Below are positions 37,262 through 46,237 of a stretch of 64,000 nucleotides of DNA, in pieces. A program made the position numbers and the translations under genes. A model generated the notes under the pieces. That model was not told the origin of the DNA and did not search any database. It saw nothing but the letters and a program-made list of their open reading frames with translations. Every line of letters starts with the position of its first letter. The stretch's first letter is position 1. The stretch comes from Pedobacter sp. L105 (lineage in GTDB: Bacteria; Bacteroidota; Bacteroidia; Sphingobacteriales; Sphingobacteriaceae): positions 586,056-650,055 of the forward strand of contig NZ_LMUP01000004.1 of the NCBI RefSeq assembly GCF_009765875.1, in the 5' to 3' direction.

Positions 37262-37360
37262 TAGAACAAGAGACAGGGTAATACTCTGGGGAGCTTTAAA
37301 AAGCAGGACAAAAATCTGGTCACGTCTCAATAAAAAGCCCCTTAATCGGGGGCTTTTTAT
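37262..37360 (+). ncRNA. Candidate small RNA, unit 1, with intrinsic terminator
   Basis: The unit is delimited by GAGAC at 37270-37274 and GTCTC at 37324-37328, which pair to close a 59-nt core. Inside are two 30-nt subrepeats, each with CAGG-N7-TCTGG (from 37274 and 37304) able to form a 4-bp stem with an AU-rich 7-nt loop. Between them GCTT-TAAA-AAGC forms another small hairpin. It ends in a terminator. A consensus -7 box lies upstream. No ORF fits it. The same architecture recurs 115 bp downstream. Confidence 0.65.
37332..37358 (+). terminator. Intrinsic terminator of RNA unit 1
   Basis: AAAAAGCCCC pairs with GGGGCTTTTT around a 7-nt loop, giving a 10-bp stem with a T-run. Confidence 0.85.
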
Positions 37361-37382
37361 TTCATTTAACAAACATTAACAA

Positions 37383-37475
37383 GGGAGACAGGATAATACT
37401 CTGAGGAGCCATAAGGGGCAGGACAAAATTCTGGGCAAAGTCTCAATAAAAGCCCCTTAAAAAGGGCTTTTTTTT
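37383..37475 (+). ncRNA. Candidate small RNA, unit 2, with intrinsic terminator
   Basis: This is a direct repeat of unit 1: GAGAC at 37385-37389 pairs with GTCTC at 37440-37444. CAGG-N7-TCTGR recurs at 37389 and 37419, again exactly 30 nt apart. The middle hairpin is GCC...GGC where unit 1 has GCT...AGC, a compensatory T-A to C-G change that supports an RNA structure. No clear -7 box precedes it, so it may depend on readthrough of the first terminator. Confidence 0.62.
37448..37475 (+). terminator. Intrinsic terminator of RNA unit 2
   Basis: AAAAGCCC pairs with GGGCTTTT, followed by a longer T-run. It lies 9 bp from the stop of the convergent thioesterase gene and may serve both strands. Confidence 0.85.
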
Positions 37476-37483
37476 ATACAAAC

Positions 37484-38032
37484 CTACAGCTCAATTTTAC
37501 AGCGTTCATGCTGCAAAATCTGCAAAAAGCTATCCCTGTCATAGATATTCTTAATCATAGCCTCGTCCTTCTTATAAGTGTTCTTTAACTCTTTCCTATT
37601 TAGTGCCTGAGAAAAACGCCTGATATCATCCTGACTTTTTAAAATTAACCCTGGAACCTGCTTCGGCTTATGGTCATCCCCTATAGCCACCATGGTAAAA
37701 TAACTGGTATTGGTATGTTTAACCACATGTGTTTTCAGGTTTTCAGAAACTACCCTGATACCAATGATCATAGAAGTATTCCCTACATAATTGACCGAAG
37801 CCATCAAAGAAACCAGCTCCCCTACTTCTACCGGGGCCAGGAAATTAACTACATCAATTGAAGCCGTGATACAATATCCATCAGAATGTTTTGCTGCACA
37901 TACATAAGCTACCTTATCCATCAGGCTCAGGATATGCCCTCCATGTATCTTTCCGCCAAAATTTGAATAAGAAGGGATCATCAGTTCTGTCAATGTGATC
38001 TGCGAATTGCCAACGGGCTTAAAATCTAACAT
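37484..38032 (-). CDS. Acyl-CoA thioesterase (hotdog fold, YciA/BFIT type)
   Basis: This is a cytoplasmic hotdog-fold thioesterase. The core is IPSYSNFGGKIHGGHILSLMDKVAYVCAAKHSDGYCITASIDVVNF, with the GGxIHGG motif at about 27-33. The second strand set is APVEVGELVSLMASVNYVGNTSM. Such enzymes hydrolyse acyl-CoA to the free acid and CoA. A C-terminal helical extension of about 55 residues follows the domain. A distant paralogue is encoded at 51010. No operon partner is seen. Confidence 0.88.
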   Translation of the reverse strand: MLDFKPVGNSQITLTELMIPSYSNFGGKIHGGHILSLMDKVAYVCAAKHSDGYCITASIDVVNFLAPVEVGELVSLMASVNYVGNTSMIIGIRVVSENLKTHVVKHTNTSYFTMVAIGDDHKPKQVPGLILKSQDDIRRFSQALNRKELKNTYKKDEAMIKNIYDRDSFLQILQHERCKIEL

Positions 38033-38128
38033 GGAGAAAGGATTAGGTCGCTAATTTAGCTTTTTTTATGTGGCAGGCAAATTTGAAAGGCATGATTATT
38101 GAGCCTGCACAAGCATAATTACAGCTAC

Positions 38129-38623
38129 ATGAGCAGCGATAAAACACGTTTTCAATTCTTCCCTTTTCTAATTAACATTTTGGTTCCAATGATCTTCGCA
38201 GCTGCTGGTGGACTGATTACCGTACAATCTGTACATACCTGGTATCCAGGTATTCATAAACCTTCCTTTAATCCGCCTAACTGGTTATTTGGGCCGGTAT
38301 GGTCAACTTTATTTGTAATGATCGGAATAGCGGCCTACCTGGTCTGGAAGAAAAAAGATCAGATCAATCATCTCCCGGGAACGATAGCGATTTATTTCAT
38401 TCAGTTAATCCTTAACCTGGGCTGGTCGTTCTTATTCTTTTACAAACACCTCATCGGCGCTGCCCTGATAGAGATTTGTGCCCTTTTGGTGGTGATCCTG
38501 ATTAACGGTACCGTGTTCTATAAAATTGATAAAACCGCAGGATTGCTCTTTGTTCCTTATTTCCTGTGGGTAAGTTTTGCTACTTTCCTGACTTATAATA
38601 TTTTTATTTTAAATCAGGTCTAA
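38129..38623 (+). CDS. TspO/MBR-family membrane protein
   Basis: Five transmembrane helices and the TspO signature WYPGIHKPSFNPPNWLFGPVW, plus LNLGWSFLFFYKH, identify a tryptophan-rich sensory protein/translocator-family member. These bind tetrapyrroles or related ligands. The ATG at 38129 (MSSDKTRFQF) is preferred to an upstream TTG at 38099, whose added residues have no counterpart in the family. The next gene starts 23 bp downstream in the same direction. Confidence 0.9.
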   Translation: MSSDKTRFQFFPFLINILVPMIFAAAGGLITVQSVHTWYPGIHKPSFNPPNWLFGPVWSTLFVMIGIAAYLVWKKKDQINHLPGTIAIYFIQLILNLGWSFLFFYKHLIGAALIEICALLVVILINGTVFYKIDKTAGLLFVPYFLWVSFATFLTYNIFILNQV

Positions 38624-38646
38624 AAGAAAATAGGTAATTTAGGAAA

Positions 38647-40974
38647 GTGATCCTGTCAAAGAAATTACTTGTCTTCATCCTCTGCTGCTGGGCTTTTCAG
38701 GCAAATGCCCAGAAAGTAGGTTTAGTGCTTAGCGGCGGAGGGGCAAAGGGATTATCCCATATCGGCACACTCAAAGCACTGGAAGAGAATCACATCCCTA
38801 TAGACTACATTACCGGCACTTCCATGGGTGGAATTGTAGGTGCGCTGTATGCTGCGGGTTATTCTCCCGAACAAATAGAAAAAATAGCATTGACTACCGA
38901 CTTTCAGGATTGGGTAAATGGGCGTTATAAAAGCGACTATAGTTTTTACTTTCAAAAAACAGATGTGAATGCCTCTATGCTTAGCGCCAAAATTGCGATT
39001 GATACGGCATGGAAAATGAGCATCAGGGGTAACCTGGTAAATGACATACCATTGAATTTCGCCCTGCTTGAACTCCTTTCACAAGCTTCAGCCATTGCAA
39101 AAGATAACTTCGACAATCTTTTTGTACCCTACCGCTGCATGGTTTCTGACGTTTTTTCACAAACCAGCATCACGGTAAAAAGCGGCAGCCTGGCAGAAGC
39201 TGTACGGGCAACCATGACTGTTCCGCTGGTTTACAGACCCATTAAATTAGACAACAAATACGTATTTGACGGAGGTTTGTATAATAATTTCCCGGCAGAT
39301 GTGATGAAAAAGGAGTTTAAACCCGATTACCTGATCGGCGTAAATGTATCATCCAAAAATTTTAAAGAATACCCTAAAAACGGCGATGAACAGCTGGTCA
39401 ATAAACTAATGATGTTTATGTTATTGTCCCGGTCGGATTCTACCCTGGTGGGAAAAGACGGGATATATATTCAGCCTAACCTGCAGGAATATAGCGCCAG
39501 CAATTTTTATCCTGTTGCAGACCTGATTAAACAGGGCTATGATGCAACAATGGCAGAAATGCCACAGATACTTAAAGCAGTACACCGAAGGGAAAGTGCA
39601 GAAGAACTTGCCCTCAGAAGGAACAAATTTAACAACAAAAAACCGCAGCTGATCTTCAACCAGGTGATTGTAACCGGGGTGAACAATGAGCAGAAACGTT
39701 ATATCGAACGTCTGTTCAAAAGGGACAAACCTACATTCGACCTCGCAGATATCCGTCAGGGATATTATAAACTCGTGGCAGATGAAACCTTCGAAACCGT
39801 CTATCCAAAAATATCCTATAATCCTGCATCTGACAGTTATACCTTCGAAATTGTAGCCCAGCCCAAAAGAAGTTTTAAAGTAGACCTGGGCGGGGTTATT
39901 GCCAGCAGGCCAATCAGTACTGCTTACCTTGGGATTCAATACAATTACCTGGACCGCAAAGCCTATACGTTTGGCACTGATTTTTATTCCGGCCGTTTTT
40001 ATGAGTCAGCGCAGCTGAATGGCCGCGTTGATTTCCCCTCTAAATTACCTTTTTTCCTGGCCGGAGAAATGACCTACAATCACTTTGATTACTACAATAC
40101 CAGCAAGATCTTTATTGAAGATCCGCACCCCACCTATATTGAACAGTCGGACAGAAAAATTGAATTAAAAGGAGGCATCCCCCTGAACCGGAACACGAGG
40201 ATCACCCTGGGTACTTCATTTATCAATAATGAAGACAATTATAGTCCTAACAACACCTTTAACACAGGTGATGTACTGGACAAAACGGTCTTCAACGGAC
40301 TAAGATCTACCCTTGCTTTTGAGCAGAACACCTTAAATGCCAAACAGTATGCCAGCCGGGGAAGGAACTTCCTGTTTGCAGTCAATTATTTTACCGGTAA
40401 AGAGAACTATACACCGGGAAATATTTCAAGGGAAAGCCCTGGTTCTGTTCAGGCAGATAACATCGAGGTGATCCGGAAATTCCGGCACTGGGAGAGCATC
40501 AAAATAAGTGATGATAACTATTTCTTACATCAGGGAAATTACACGCTGGGCTACCTGATAGAAGGTGTGATTTCAAATGAGCCGCTATTTTCCAATTACT
40601 ATTCTACCCTTCTTGCTTCTCCGGCATTTTATCCGCTGCAGGACAGCAGATCTATCTTCCTGGAAAAATTCAGGGCAAGCAGTTACCTGGCAGGGGGATT
40701 AAAGAACGTCTTTAAACTAAGAAGGAATATCGACCTGAGAATAGAAGGCTACCTGTTTATGCCTTACCAGGAAATTACCCAGATGGGGTTCCAGGATGTA
40801 AAGAACTCCCCGGTATTTAACCATTACCTCTATGCAGGTACAGCAGGACTGGTTTACCATACCCCTTTAGGCCCTATCAGCGTGAGTTATAATTTATATG
40901 ACGACCACATAAAAAGAAACGGCATTTTGCTACATTTGGGATATCTGATTTATAATAAACGTTCTATAGAATAA
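38647..40974 (+). CDS. Patatin-like phospholipase with C-terminal outer-membrane barrel
   Basis: The signal peptide (LLVFILCCWAFQANAQ) leads into a patatin domain: oxyanion loop GGGAKG at 30-35, nucleophile motif GTSMGG with Ser59, and DGG at 208-210 carrying the catalytic Asp. From about 340, a POTRA-like segment (QLIFNQVIVTGVNNEQKRYIERLFK) leads to a BamA/Omp85-type beta-barrel ending near TPLGPISVSYNLYDDHIKRNGILLHLGYLIY. This is the layout of type Vd-like patatin autotransporters. The start is GTG at 38647; no ATG lies before the signal peptide. A substrate in membrane lipid is likely but unproven. Confidence 0.9.
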   Translation: MILSKKLLVFILCCWAFQANAQKVGLVLSGGGAKGLSHIGTLKALEENHIPIDYITGTSMGGIVGALYAAGYSPEQIEKIALTTDFQDWVNGRYKSDYSFYFQKTDVNASMLSAKIAIDTAWKMSIRGNLVNDIPLNFALLELLSQASAIAKDNFDNLFVPYRCMVSDVFSQTSITVKSGSLAEAVRATMTVPLVYRPIKLDNKYVFDGGLYNNFPADVMKKEFKPDYLIGVNVSSKNFKEYPKNGDEQLVNKLMMFMLLSRSDSTLVGKDGIYIQPNLQEYSASNFYPVADLIKQGYDATMAEMPQILKAVHRRESAEELALRRNKFNNKKPQLIFNQVIVTGVNNEQKRYIERLFKRDKPTFDLADIRQGYYKLVADETFETVYPKISYNPASDSYTFEIVAQPKRSFKVDLGGVIASRPISTAYLGIQYNYLDRKAYTFGTDFYSGRFYESAQLNGRVDFPSKLPFFLAGEMTYNHFDYYNTSKIFIEDPHPTYIEQSDRKIELKGGIPLNRNTRITLGTSFINNEDNYSPNNTFNTGDVLDKTVFNGLRSTLAFEQNTLNAKQYASRGRNFLFAVNYFTGKENYTPGNISRESPGSVQADNIEVIRKFRHWESIKISDDNYFLHQGNYTLGYLIEGVISNEPLFSNYYSTLLASPAFYPLQDSRSIFLEKFRASSYLAGGLKNVFKLRRNIDLRIEGYLFMPYQEITQMGFQDVKNSPVFNHYLYAGTAGLVYHTPLGPISVSYNLYDDHIKRNGILLHLGYLIYNKRSIE

Positions 40975-40999
40975 ATCAGACAAAAAAATAGAAGGATAA

Positions 41000-41545
41000 A
41001 TGACAAAAAACCCGATGAAAACGATTTACTACTGTTTATTATTCTTACTGATCTCCAGTTCTGCTTTTGCACAGAACGCCAACATCAACAACTTCCTGGT
41101 TAAGGAAGGCCTGCTGAAGAACAGTAAACTGGCCATTATTGCGGCCGATTCATTGGGTGAACCCATGGAAAACATCAATGGTGTCTATACTTTTACCATA
41201 AGCGGCTTTACCCAGCACATTAAGTTTAATGATGGCGTGGGCAATCTACCGATGCAGCTGGATAAATCATCCTTTGTTTATGTGAAACATGAAAACGACA
41301 AGGGTACGCACAGTAAATTGCTATATGTATACAAAAAAGATGGCACCCTTAACCCATATACCATCAATAGCATGTGGCTGGTATTGTTCCCTTTAATCCT
41401 GATTTTCCTTGCTTTTGCCTTCAGAAGACTAATTATTATCATAGTAATCATTCTGCTGGTCTATGTTTATTTTAACCACAGCAATGGTCTAAACTTATCC
41501 ACCTTTTTTGAAACTATATTTGATAACCTGAAAAAGGCATTTTAG
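41000..41545 (+). CDS. Small exported/membrane protein, unknown function
   Basis: This has an N-terminal signal peptide (probably from the ATG at 41015, MKTIYYCLLFLLISSSAFAQ), about 90 polar residues with beta character, and two C-terminal hydrophobic helices (SMWLVLFPLILIFLAFAF and LIIIIVIILLVYVYF). I recognise no domain. It follows the patatin gene by 25 bp and may be co-transcribed. Its stop codon overlaps the stop of the convergent tamL-like gene by 4 bp. Confidence 0.75.
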   Translation: MTKNPMKTIYYCLLFLLISSSAFAQNANINNFLVKEGLLKNSKLAIIAADSLGEPMENINGVYTFTISGFTQHIKFNDGVGNLPMQLDKSSFVYVKHENDKGTHSKLLYVYKKDGTLNPYTINSMWLVLFPLILIFLAFAFRRLIIIIVIILLVYVYFNHSNGLNLSTFFETIFDNLKKAF

Positions 41546-43896
41546 AAAGGCAATCCAATTCCAAAGTTATACTGAAAAAAGTGATAACTGTCAGGGCTAT
41601 TTTTCAGTTCATAATCACTTTTAAATTCTTTCCCTCCGCTAAACAGCTTGGTGATTACCCATTGCTGGGAAGGATCGAACTGAGGATCCCTGAGTTTAAT
41701 ACCCACATCAAAACGGAATATAAAATACTGGAGATCATACCTTAAACCAAATCCTGTTCCCACTCCAATCTGGTTACCAATATTCTTAAAATTGAAATAG
41801 GTTTCCGGCTGAGGGTTATGGGGAGAAATATTCCATACGTTACCTGCATCAAGGAAAGTAGCTCCATTGAGTTTAGAGCCAAAGAAGTTATCTATCAGTC
41901 TAAAGCGGTATTCAAGGTTAGCTTCAATATGCATTTCACCCAGCTGGTCAATACCGTATAAAGTTTCCCGGGCTGCTTGTGAAGTGACAGAATTACCACG
42001 ATTATAGTTTCCTGGCCCTAATGTTCTTGCCTGCCAGGCCCTGATGCCAGTAGATCCTCCTGCATAAAATAGCTTTTCAAATGGAATAGCGGTTGAATTT
42101 CCATAGGCATAACCCACTCCTGTGTTAAGATGGGCTACGAATTGCCTGTTAAGCCCTAAATTATTATACCATCTCACATCAACCTCGGGCCTTACGTACT
42201 GATTAAAAGGCAAACCCAAAAATGTTCCGGGGTATTGATTTTCGCCAATCAGTTTAGAAGCTGCCTGAAGCATATTACCAGCGATATCAATATCTCCCCT
42301 GAAGTAAACAAAATCTTTAGTAGACAATAGTTTATCTGCGTTTACTGTATAGGCGTACTTCATGCCCAGGGTGATATCTTTTCTGGCCAGCAATTTAAGA
42401 TTATAAGAGTTATCGGCAACAATACCTTTTCCATATGCTGTAGTGGTATCTAGCAAAAGACCGCCAAAACGATACTCCAAATTTAAAGGAGTAAAGGAGT
42501 GCACTTTAGATTTAGTTTCATACCACTGGTAAGTAATTGAGTTCAGGTACACCCTTCGGACAAAGATATTCTGCTGCAGGGAAAAAACATAACTGCTGGA
42601 GAATATCGTAGCAGGCATCCCATTCTTTCCCATCAGGGGGATATCAAAAGGTACCATCAAACGTGGCACAGAGAGCGTTCCGCTCACGGAAAAATCCCGC
42701 TGATAGATATCACTGAAGAAAGCACCGGAGCCTATCCTGGATTGCAGCCCTCCTTTTACCTGAAATTCGAAACGTTCTGATCCATGAAAAATATTATTGT
42801 CTACATAAGTATCACCAACGGTAAAACCTACCGTACCTGCATTAAAAGGAATCTCCCCCTCCACCCTGTTGCTCATACGTTTTTGTGGCGTAAGCTGAAT
42901 AATAGGGTCCAGTACATTGGCCGTGTCCTTATTTTTCGAATACTCGAGCTTCACATTTTTGAAAACGTTCAGCTCATACAAACGGTCGTAGGTTAGGTTC
43001 TCTTTGATAACATCATAGGTTTCACCCTGTTTTAAAAAATCATAACGTACGATAGGAGCCCTTCGGTAACGTTTTGAAAGATCAGTATACCTGATCCCCC
43101 TTACCGTTCTGGGGTTCAATCTAATAGAATCAGGAAAACCATTACTGTTTGGAGCAATCAATATATTGGTCTGACCGATAGTATATTTCTGATGTTTTCC
43201 ATTCTCCGGATTGTCTATTAAAAGCACCACATTCGTCTTGCTGTTGTGCAGGGCCGAATCTACGGTGAACCTTACATAAGGCCTGGAAAAATCATAATAT
43301 CCGGCCCCTTTCATCATGGCATAAACCTGGTCTCTTTCATATGAAAGCGAATCATCATCATACTGCATTCCTACATGCAAATGGGTGAAATCTACTTTTT
43401 TGACATCATAAAGCTTACTCAATACTGTATCCGGAATCTTATAGTTGATCTTAGCGATAAAAAACGCAGGGCCCGGACTTGCTTTATAAACCACTTTAGC
43501 ACGCTGTTTCTTAATGTTAATCTCCGTCTGCACCCTTGCCATAAAATACCCCTTGCTCATCAGGTATTTTTCTACCTGGGCGCGGGAAATTTCGACCAGC
43601 GTACTATCCATTAAAGGGGCAGGCTTACCTACAGACTTTGTTTTAAACAGGGTATAAAACATATCGTAAAGGCCAACCATAATCCCCAGCTTGGGAGCAG
43701 GGCGGATATCCTTTTGAATATAGGTGTAAGCCTCTTCATTGTATTTGGATGGAATGCTGTCTATTTTTATACTTTTTACGATCGCCTGATTTTTATCAAT
43801 TAATTTTGTAGAAGAACAAGCGGTAACAAAAAGGATAATAAATAGTAATATTGCAGGAAACGGGAATTTATTTTTATCAATAGAATATGCTTTCAA
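41542..43896 (-). CDS. tamL: Omp85-family lipoprotein TamL
   Basis: This is an outer-membrane assembly factor of the Bacteroidota TamL type, a TamA-like Omp85 protein made as a lipoprotein. The lipobox LFVTAC gives Cys27. POTRA domains span roughly 30-330 (YLMSKGYFMARVQTEI; YDRLYELNVFKNVKLEYS). The surface-antigen barrel carries GGSTGIRAWQARTLGPG (the conserved Omp85 VRGF/Y-like loop) and ends in Phe. The start is a TTG at 43896: there is no in-frame ATG upstream of the lipobox, and the next gene's ATG lies inside this overlap. TamB is not in the window. Confidence 0.88.
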   Translation of the reverse strand: MKAYSIDKNKFPFPAILLFIILFVTACSSTKLIDKNQAIVKSIKIDSIPSKYNEEAYTYIQKDIRPAPKLGIMVGLYDMFYTLFKTKSVGKPAPLMDSTLVEISRAQVEKYLMSKGYFMARVQTEINIKKQRAKVVYKASPGPAFFIAKINYKIPDTVLSKLYDVKKVDFTHLHVGMQYDDDSLSYERDQVYAMMKGAGYYDFSRPYVRFTVDSALHNSKTNVVLLIDNPENGKHQKYTIGQTNILIAPNSNGFPDSIRLNPRTVRGIRYTDLSKRYRRAPIVRYDFLKQGETYDVIKENLTYDRLYELNVFKNVKLEYSKNKDTANVLDPIIQLTPQKRMSNRVEGEIPFNAGTVGFTVGDTYVDNNIFHGSERFEFQVKGGLQSRIGSGAFFSDIYQRDFSVSGTLSVPRLMVPFDIPLMGKNGMPATIFSSSYVFSLQQNIFVRRVYLNSITYQWYETKSKVHSFTPLNLEYRFGGLLLDTTTAYGKGIVADNSYNLKLLARKDITLGMKYAYTVNADKLLSTKDFVYFRGDIDIAGNMLQAASKLIGENQYPGTFLGLPFNQYVRPEVDVRWYNNLGLNRQFVAHLNTGVGYAYGNSTAIPFEKLFYAGGSTGIRAWQARTLGPGNYNRGNSVTSQAARETLYGIDQLGEMHIEANLEYRFRLIDNFFGSKLNGATFLDAGNVWNISPHNPQPETYFNFKNIGNQIGVGTGFGLRYDLQYFIFRFDVGIKLRDPQFDPSQQWVITKLFSGGKEFKSDYELKNSPDSYHFFQYNFGIGLPF

Positions 43897-44636
43897 AGTC
43901 TCAGATAGGTTTTATAAAATCATTACATCAAAAAAAGTACCGTAAAGAGCATGGGATATTTATAATTGAAGGAATAAAATCAATTTTAGAATTTGTCCCC
44001 TCACCATATCAGATCCAAAGTATATATTTTCTGGATCAATATCAATCTTTACTATCTAAATTACCAGCAAATATAAAGTTATTTGAAGTAACCAGTGCCG
44101 AATTGGAGAAGATAAGTACTTTACAAGCCCCGCAGGGTATTCTTGCCCTGGTGAGCATACCAGCTGATACGCTGTTTGATAAAAGCACCCTGAAAAACAC
44201 ATTTTCCCTTGTACTGGATGGCGTTCAGGATCCGGGGAACCTGGGTACAATGATCAGGACGGCCGATTGGTTTGGCTTTAAAAACGTGATCTGCTCCAAC
44301 CATACTGTTGAAGTATATAATCCCAAAACCGTTCAGGCAACGATGGGTTCACTATGCCGGGTAAATGTAAGTTACCATGACCTCCCGCTTTTCCTCAAAG
44401 AAGCCGGCCTGCCTGTATTTGGAGCGATGTTAGACGGAAACAGCCTTTACGAAACGGAATGGGGAACCGAAGGCCTGGTTGTTTTGGGTAACGAAGGACA
44501 GGGAGTAAGCCCAGAAGTGGTGGCGCTGATTGACCGCCCTGTAACTATTCCGCGGGTGGGACTTGCTGAATCATTGAACGTTGCGGTATCCGCAGCTATA
44601 TTTTGTGCAGACATTAGCAGAAATTTTAAGAAATAA
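43887..44636 (+). CDS. TrmH/SpoU-family RNA 2'-O-methyltransferase
   Basis: This is a SPOUT methyltransferase that methylates ribose in rRNA or tRNA. The N-terminal substrate-binding part is KIKSLHQKKYRKEHGIFIIEG. The knot motifs are SLVLDGVQDPGNLGTMIRTADWFG (motif 1), LVVLGNEGQGVSPEV (motif 2) and VTIPRVGLAESLNVAVSAAIFCADI (motif 3). Length 249 is normal. Its start region overlaps the divergent tamL start by 10 bp, so the two genes have no intergenic promoter space of their own. Confidence 0.92.
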   Translation: MLSKSQIGFIKSLHQKKYRKEHGIFIIEGIKSILEFVPSPYQIQSIYFLDQYQSLLSKLPANIKLFEVTSAELEKISTLQAPQGILALVSIPADTLFDKSTLKNTFSLVLDGVQDPGNLGTMIRTADWFGFKNVICSNHTVEVYNPKTVQATMGSLCRVNVSYHDLPLFLKEAGLPVFGAMLDGNSLYETEWGTEGLVVLGNEGQGVSPEVVALIDRPVTIPRVGLAESLNVAVSAAIFCADISRNFKK

Positions 44637-44659
44637 ATTGCATATCAACTATTAATTGC

Positions 44660-44667
44660 TATTTTTG
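44660..44667 (+). promoter_or_regulatory. Promoter -7 box of the tRNA-Cys gene
   Basis: TATTTTTG followed by CA lies 17 nt before the mature tRNA. ATTG at 44637-44640, 19 bp upstream, fits the -33 element. Confidence 0.7.
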
Positions 44668-44684
44668 CAGCCTGAATTTCAACA

Positions 44685-44758
44685 GGTCGAGTGGCCGAGT
44701 GGCTAGGCAGAGGTCTGCAAAACCTCGTACAGCGGTTCGAATCCGCTCTCGACCTCCA
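44685..44758 (+). tRNA. tRNA-Cys (anticodon GCA)
   Basis: The acceptor stem GGTCGAG pairs with CTCGACC, the discriminator is T, and CCA is encoded. The D arm is GCCGAGTGGCTAGGC. The anticodon arm is GAGGT-CTGCAAA-ACCTC with GCA in the loop. The T arm is GCGG-TTCGAAT-CCGC. All four stems are intact. Confidence 0.97.
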
Positions 44759-44793
44759 GATTTATATAAATTAAAAAAATAAAGGTTAAGACC

Positions 44794-44976
44794 ATGGCAG
44801 TTACCAGATTAAAAAGAAAAGACAGAAAAAATCACGTTACTTCACGTTTAGAAATTAAAACGTTGAAACTAGCTACAAACATTGAATTGGGAAGCCGTTC
44901 TAAACAGTCTAAAAATGATCAGTTAGCTAAAAATAACTTGTTATTAGATCAATTGACTGCAGCTTTAAGAGCATAA
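44794..44976 (+). CDS. Small basic conserved-type protein, unknown function
   Basis: This 60-residue, lysine/arginine-rich protein starts MAVTRLKRKDRKNHVTSRLE and has a helical, amphipathic C-terminal half (KNDQLAKNNLLLDQLTAALRA). The ATG follows an A-rich leader (TAAAGGTTAAGACC) 35 bp after tRNA-Cys, and a strong terminator follows the stop, so the unit looks genuine and may share the tRNA promoter. The basic N-terminus suggests nucleic-acid or ribosome contact; this is inference. Confidence 0.7.
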   Translation: MAVTRLKRKDRKNHVTSRLEIKTLKLATNIELGSRSKQSKNDQLAKNNLLLDQLTAALRA

Positions 44977-44996
44977 GTTCTAAAAGTTAAACACAT

Positions 44997-45033
44997 AAAA
45001 AAACCTTTCAGGAATATCCTGAAAGGTTTTTTT
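44997..45033. terminator. Strong bidirectional intrinsic terminator
   Basis: A perfect 10-bp stem CCTTTCAGGA / TCCTGAAAGG with a 3-nt loop is flanked by A7 and T7. It serves both the small gene on the plus strand and pyrD on the minus strand. Confidence 0.93.
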
Positions 45034-45052
45034 ATGTCCTCTGGAGCTGAGC

Positions 45053-46087
45053 TTATTTTTCAACCAACGCTTTACAGATTCTTTTAACGAGCCCTGGTCC
45101 TTCATAAATAAAACCGGTATACAGTTGCACTAGTGAAGCACCCGCTTCCAGTTTATCTTTGGCATCCTGCGGAGAATGAATCCCTCCTACTCCGATAATA
45201 GGAAAAGCTTTATTTGATTTCTGTGATAAATAACGGATTACCTCTGTAGAACGAAGCGTTAAAGGTTTTCCACTTAACCCGCCTGTTTCTTTAACCAGAT
45301 CAGAAGGTGAATACAAACCATCCCTGCTGATCGTGGTATTAGTTGCAATTACTCCGGCAATTCCTGTTTCTTTTACAATATCTACAATATCGTCCAATTG
45401 CTCATTGGTCAGATCCGGTGCAATTTTTAATAAGATTGGCCTTGAAATCCCATTTTTACTATTGCGCTCCTGCAATGTTTTAAGCAAGAGGGTAAGCGGT
45501 TCCTTTTCCTGCAAGGCACGTAAGCCTGGTGTATTGGGAGAACTCACATTAACCACAAAATAATCTACCACATCAAACAAGCGGTCGAAACACTTTACAT
45601 AGTCATTTACAGCTTCTTCATTGGGTGTATTTTTGTTCTTCCCGATGTTTCCGCCAACTACAATGCTCTTGTCTTTTAATTTGAGTACCCTTAGCCGTTC
45701 AGCAAGCGTATCTACCCCTTTATTGTTAAAGCCCATCCTGTTGATCAGCGCGCTGTCTTCAGTAAGCCTGAACATCCTTGGCAGATCATTACCCGGTTGA
45801 GGCAATGGGGTAACCGTACCCACTTCAATAAATCCAAACCCAAGGTCGCTTAATGCTTCAATATACTCTCCGTTTTTGTCAAAACCAGCGGCAAGGCCTA
45901 CAGGATTTCTAAATTTTATACCAAACACTTCACGTTCCAGCCCTTTGATATGGATATCAAAACTACTGCGTAAGATGGTCTTTCCCAATGGAAAATGTTC
46001 ATGAAACCATTTCAGTCTTCTAACAACAAAATAGTGAACTTTCTCGGGATCAAACTGAAAAAACAGGGGTTTAATTAGACGATACAT
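45053..46087 (-). CDS. pyrD: Dihydroorotate dehydrogenase (quinone), class 2
   Basis: This catalyses the fourth step of pyrimidine synthesis, oxidising dihydroorotate with FMN and passing electrons to quinone at the inner membrane. Class-2 features are the N-terminal membrane-contact helix [20 protein letters not shown], then [41 protein letters not shown], the catalytic-loop region [14 protein letters not shown] with the class-2 Ser, and FMN-binding IATNTT and IIGVGGI. Length 344 is standard. Confidence 0.97.
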   Translation of the reverse strand: MYRLIKPLFFQFDPEKVHYFVVRRLKWFHEHFPLGKTILRSSFDIHIKGLEREVFGIKFRNPVGLAAGFDKNGEYIEALSDLGFGFIEVGTVTPLPQPGNDLPRMFRLTEDSALINRMGFNNKGVDTLAERLRVLKLKDKSIVVGGNIGKNKNTPNEEAVNDYVKCFDRLFDVVDYFVVNVSSPNTPGLRALQEKEPLTLLLKTLQERNSKNGISRPILLKIAPDLTNEQLDDIVDIVKETGIAGVIATNTTISRDGLYSPSDLVKETGGLSGKPLTLRSTEVIRYLSQKSNKAFPIIGVGGIHSPQDAKDKLEAGASLVQLYTGFIYEGPGLVKRICKALVEK

Positions 46088-46237
46088 ACCGCGAAGATAA
46101 ATGATTATTTAAATTTAATTTGTGAAAATAACAGTGCAAGTGTTCTTTTGAAACGGAAAACACATGATCTTGTAATAGAAACGTAGAAATTTGGATCTTT
46201 AACCCTTTTCAATCAAACAAAATGCGCCTAAAAATTG

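Noticed and set aside
37270..37444. CRISPR array
   Set aside because: The 30-nt spacing reflects conserved hairpin subrepeats within two units, interrupted by terminators; there are no constant repeats with unique spacers and no cas genes.
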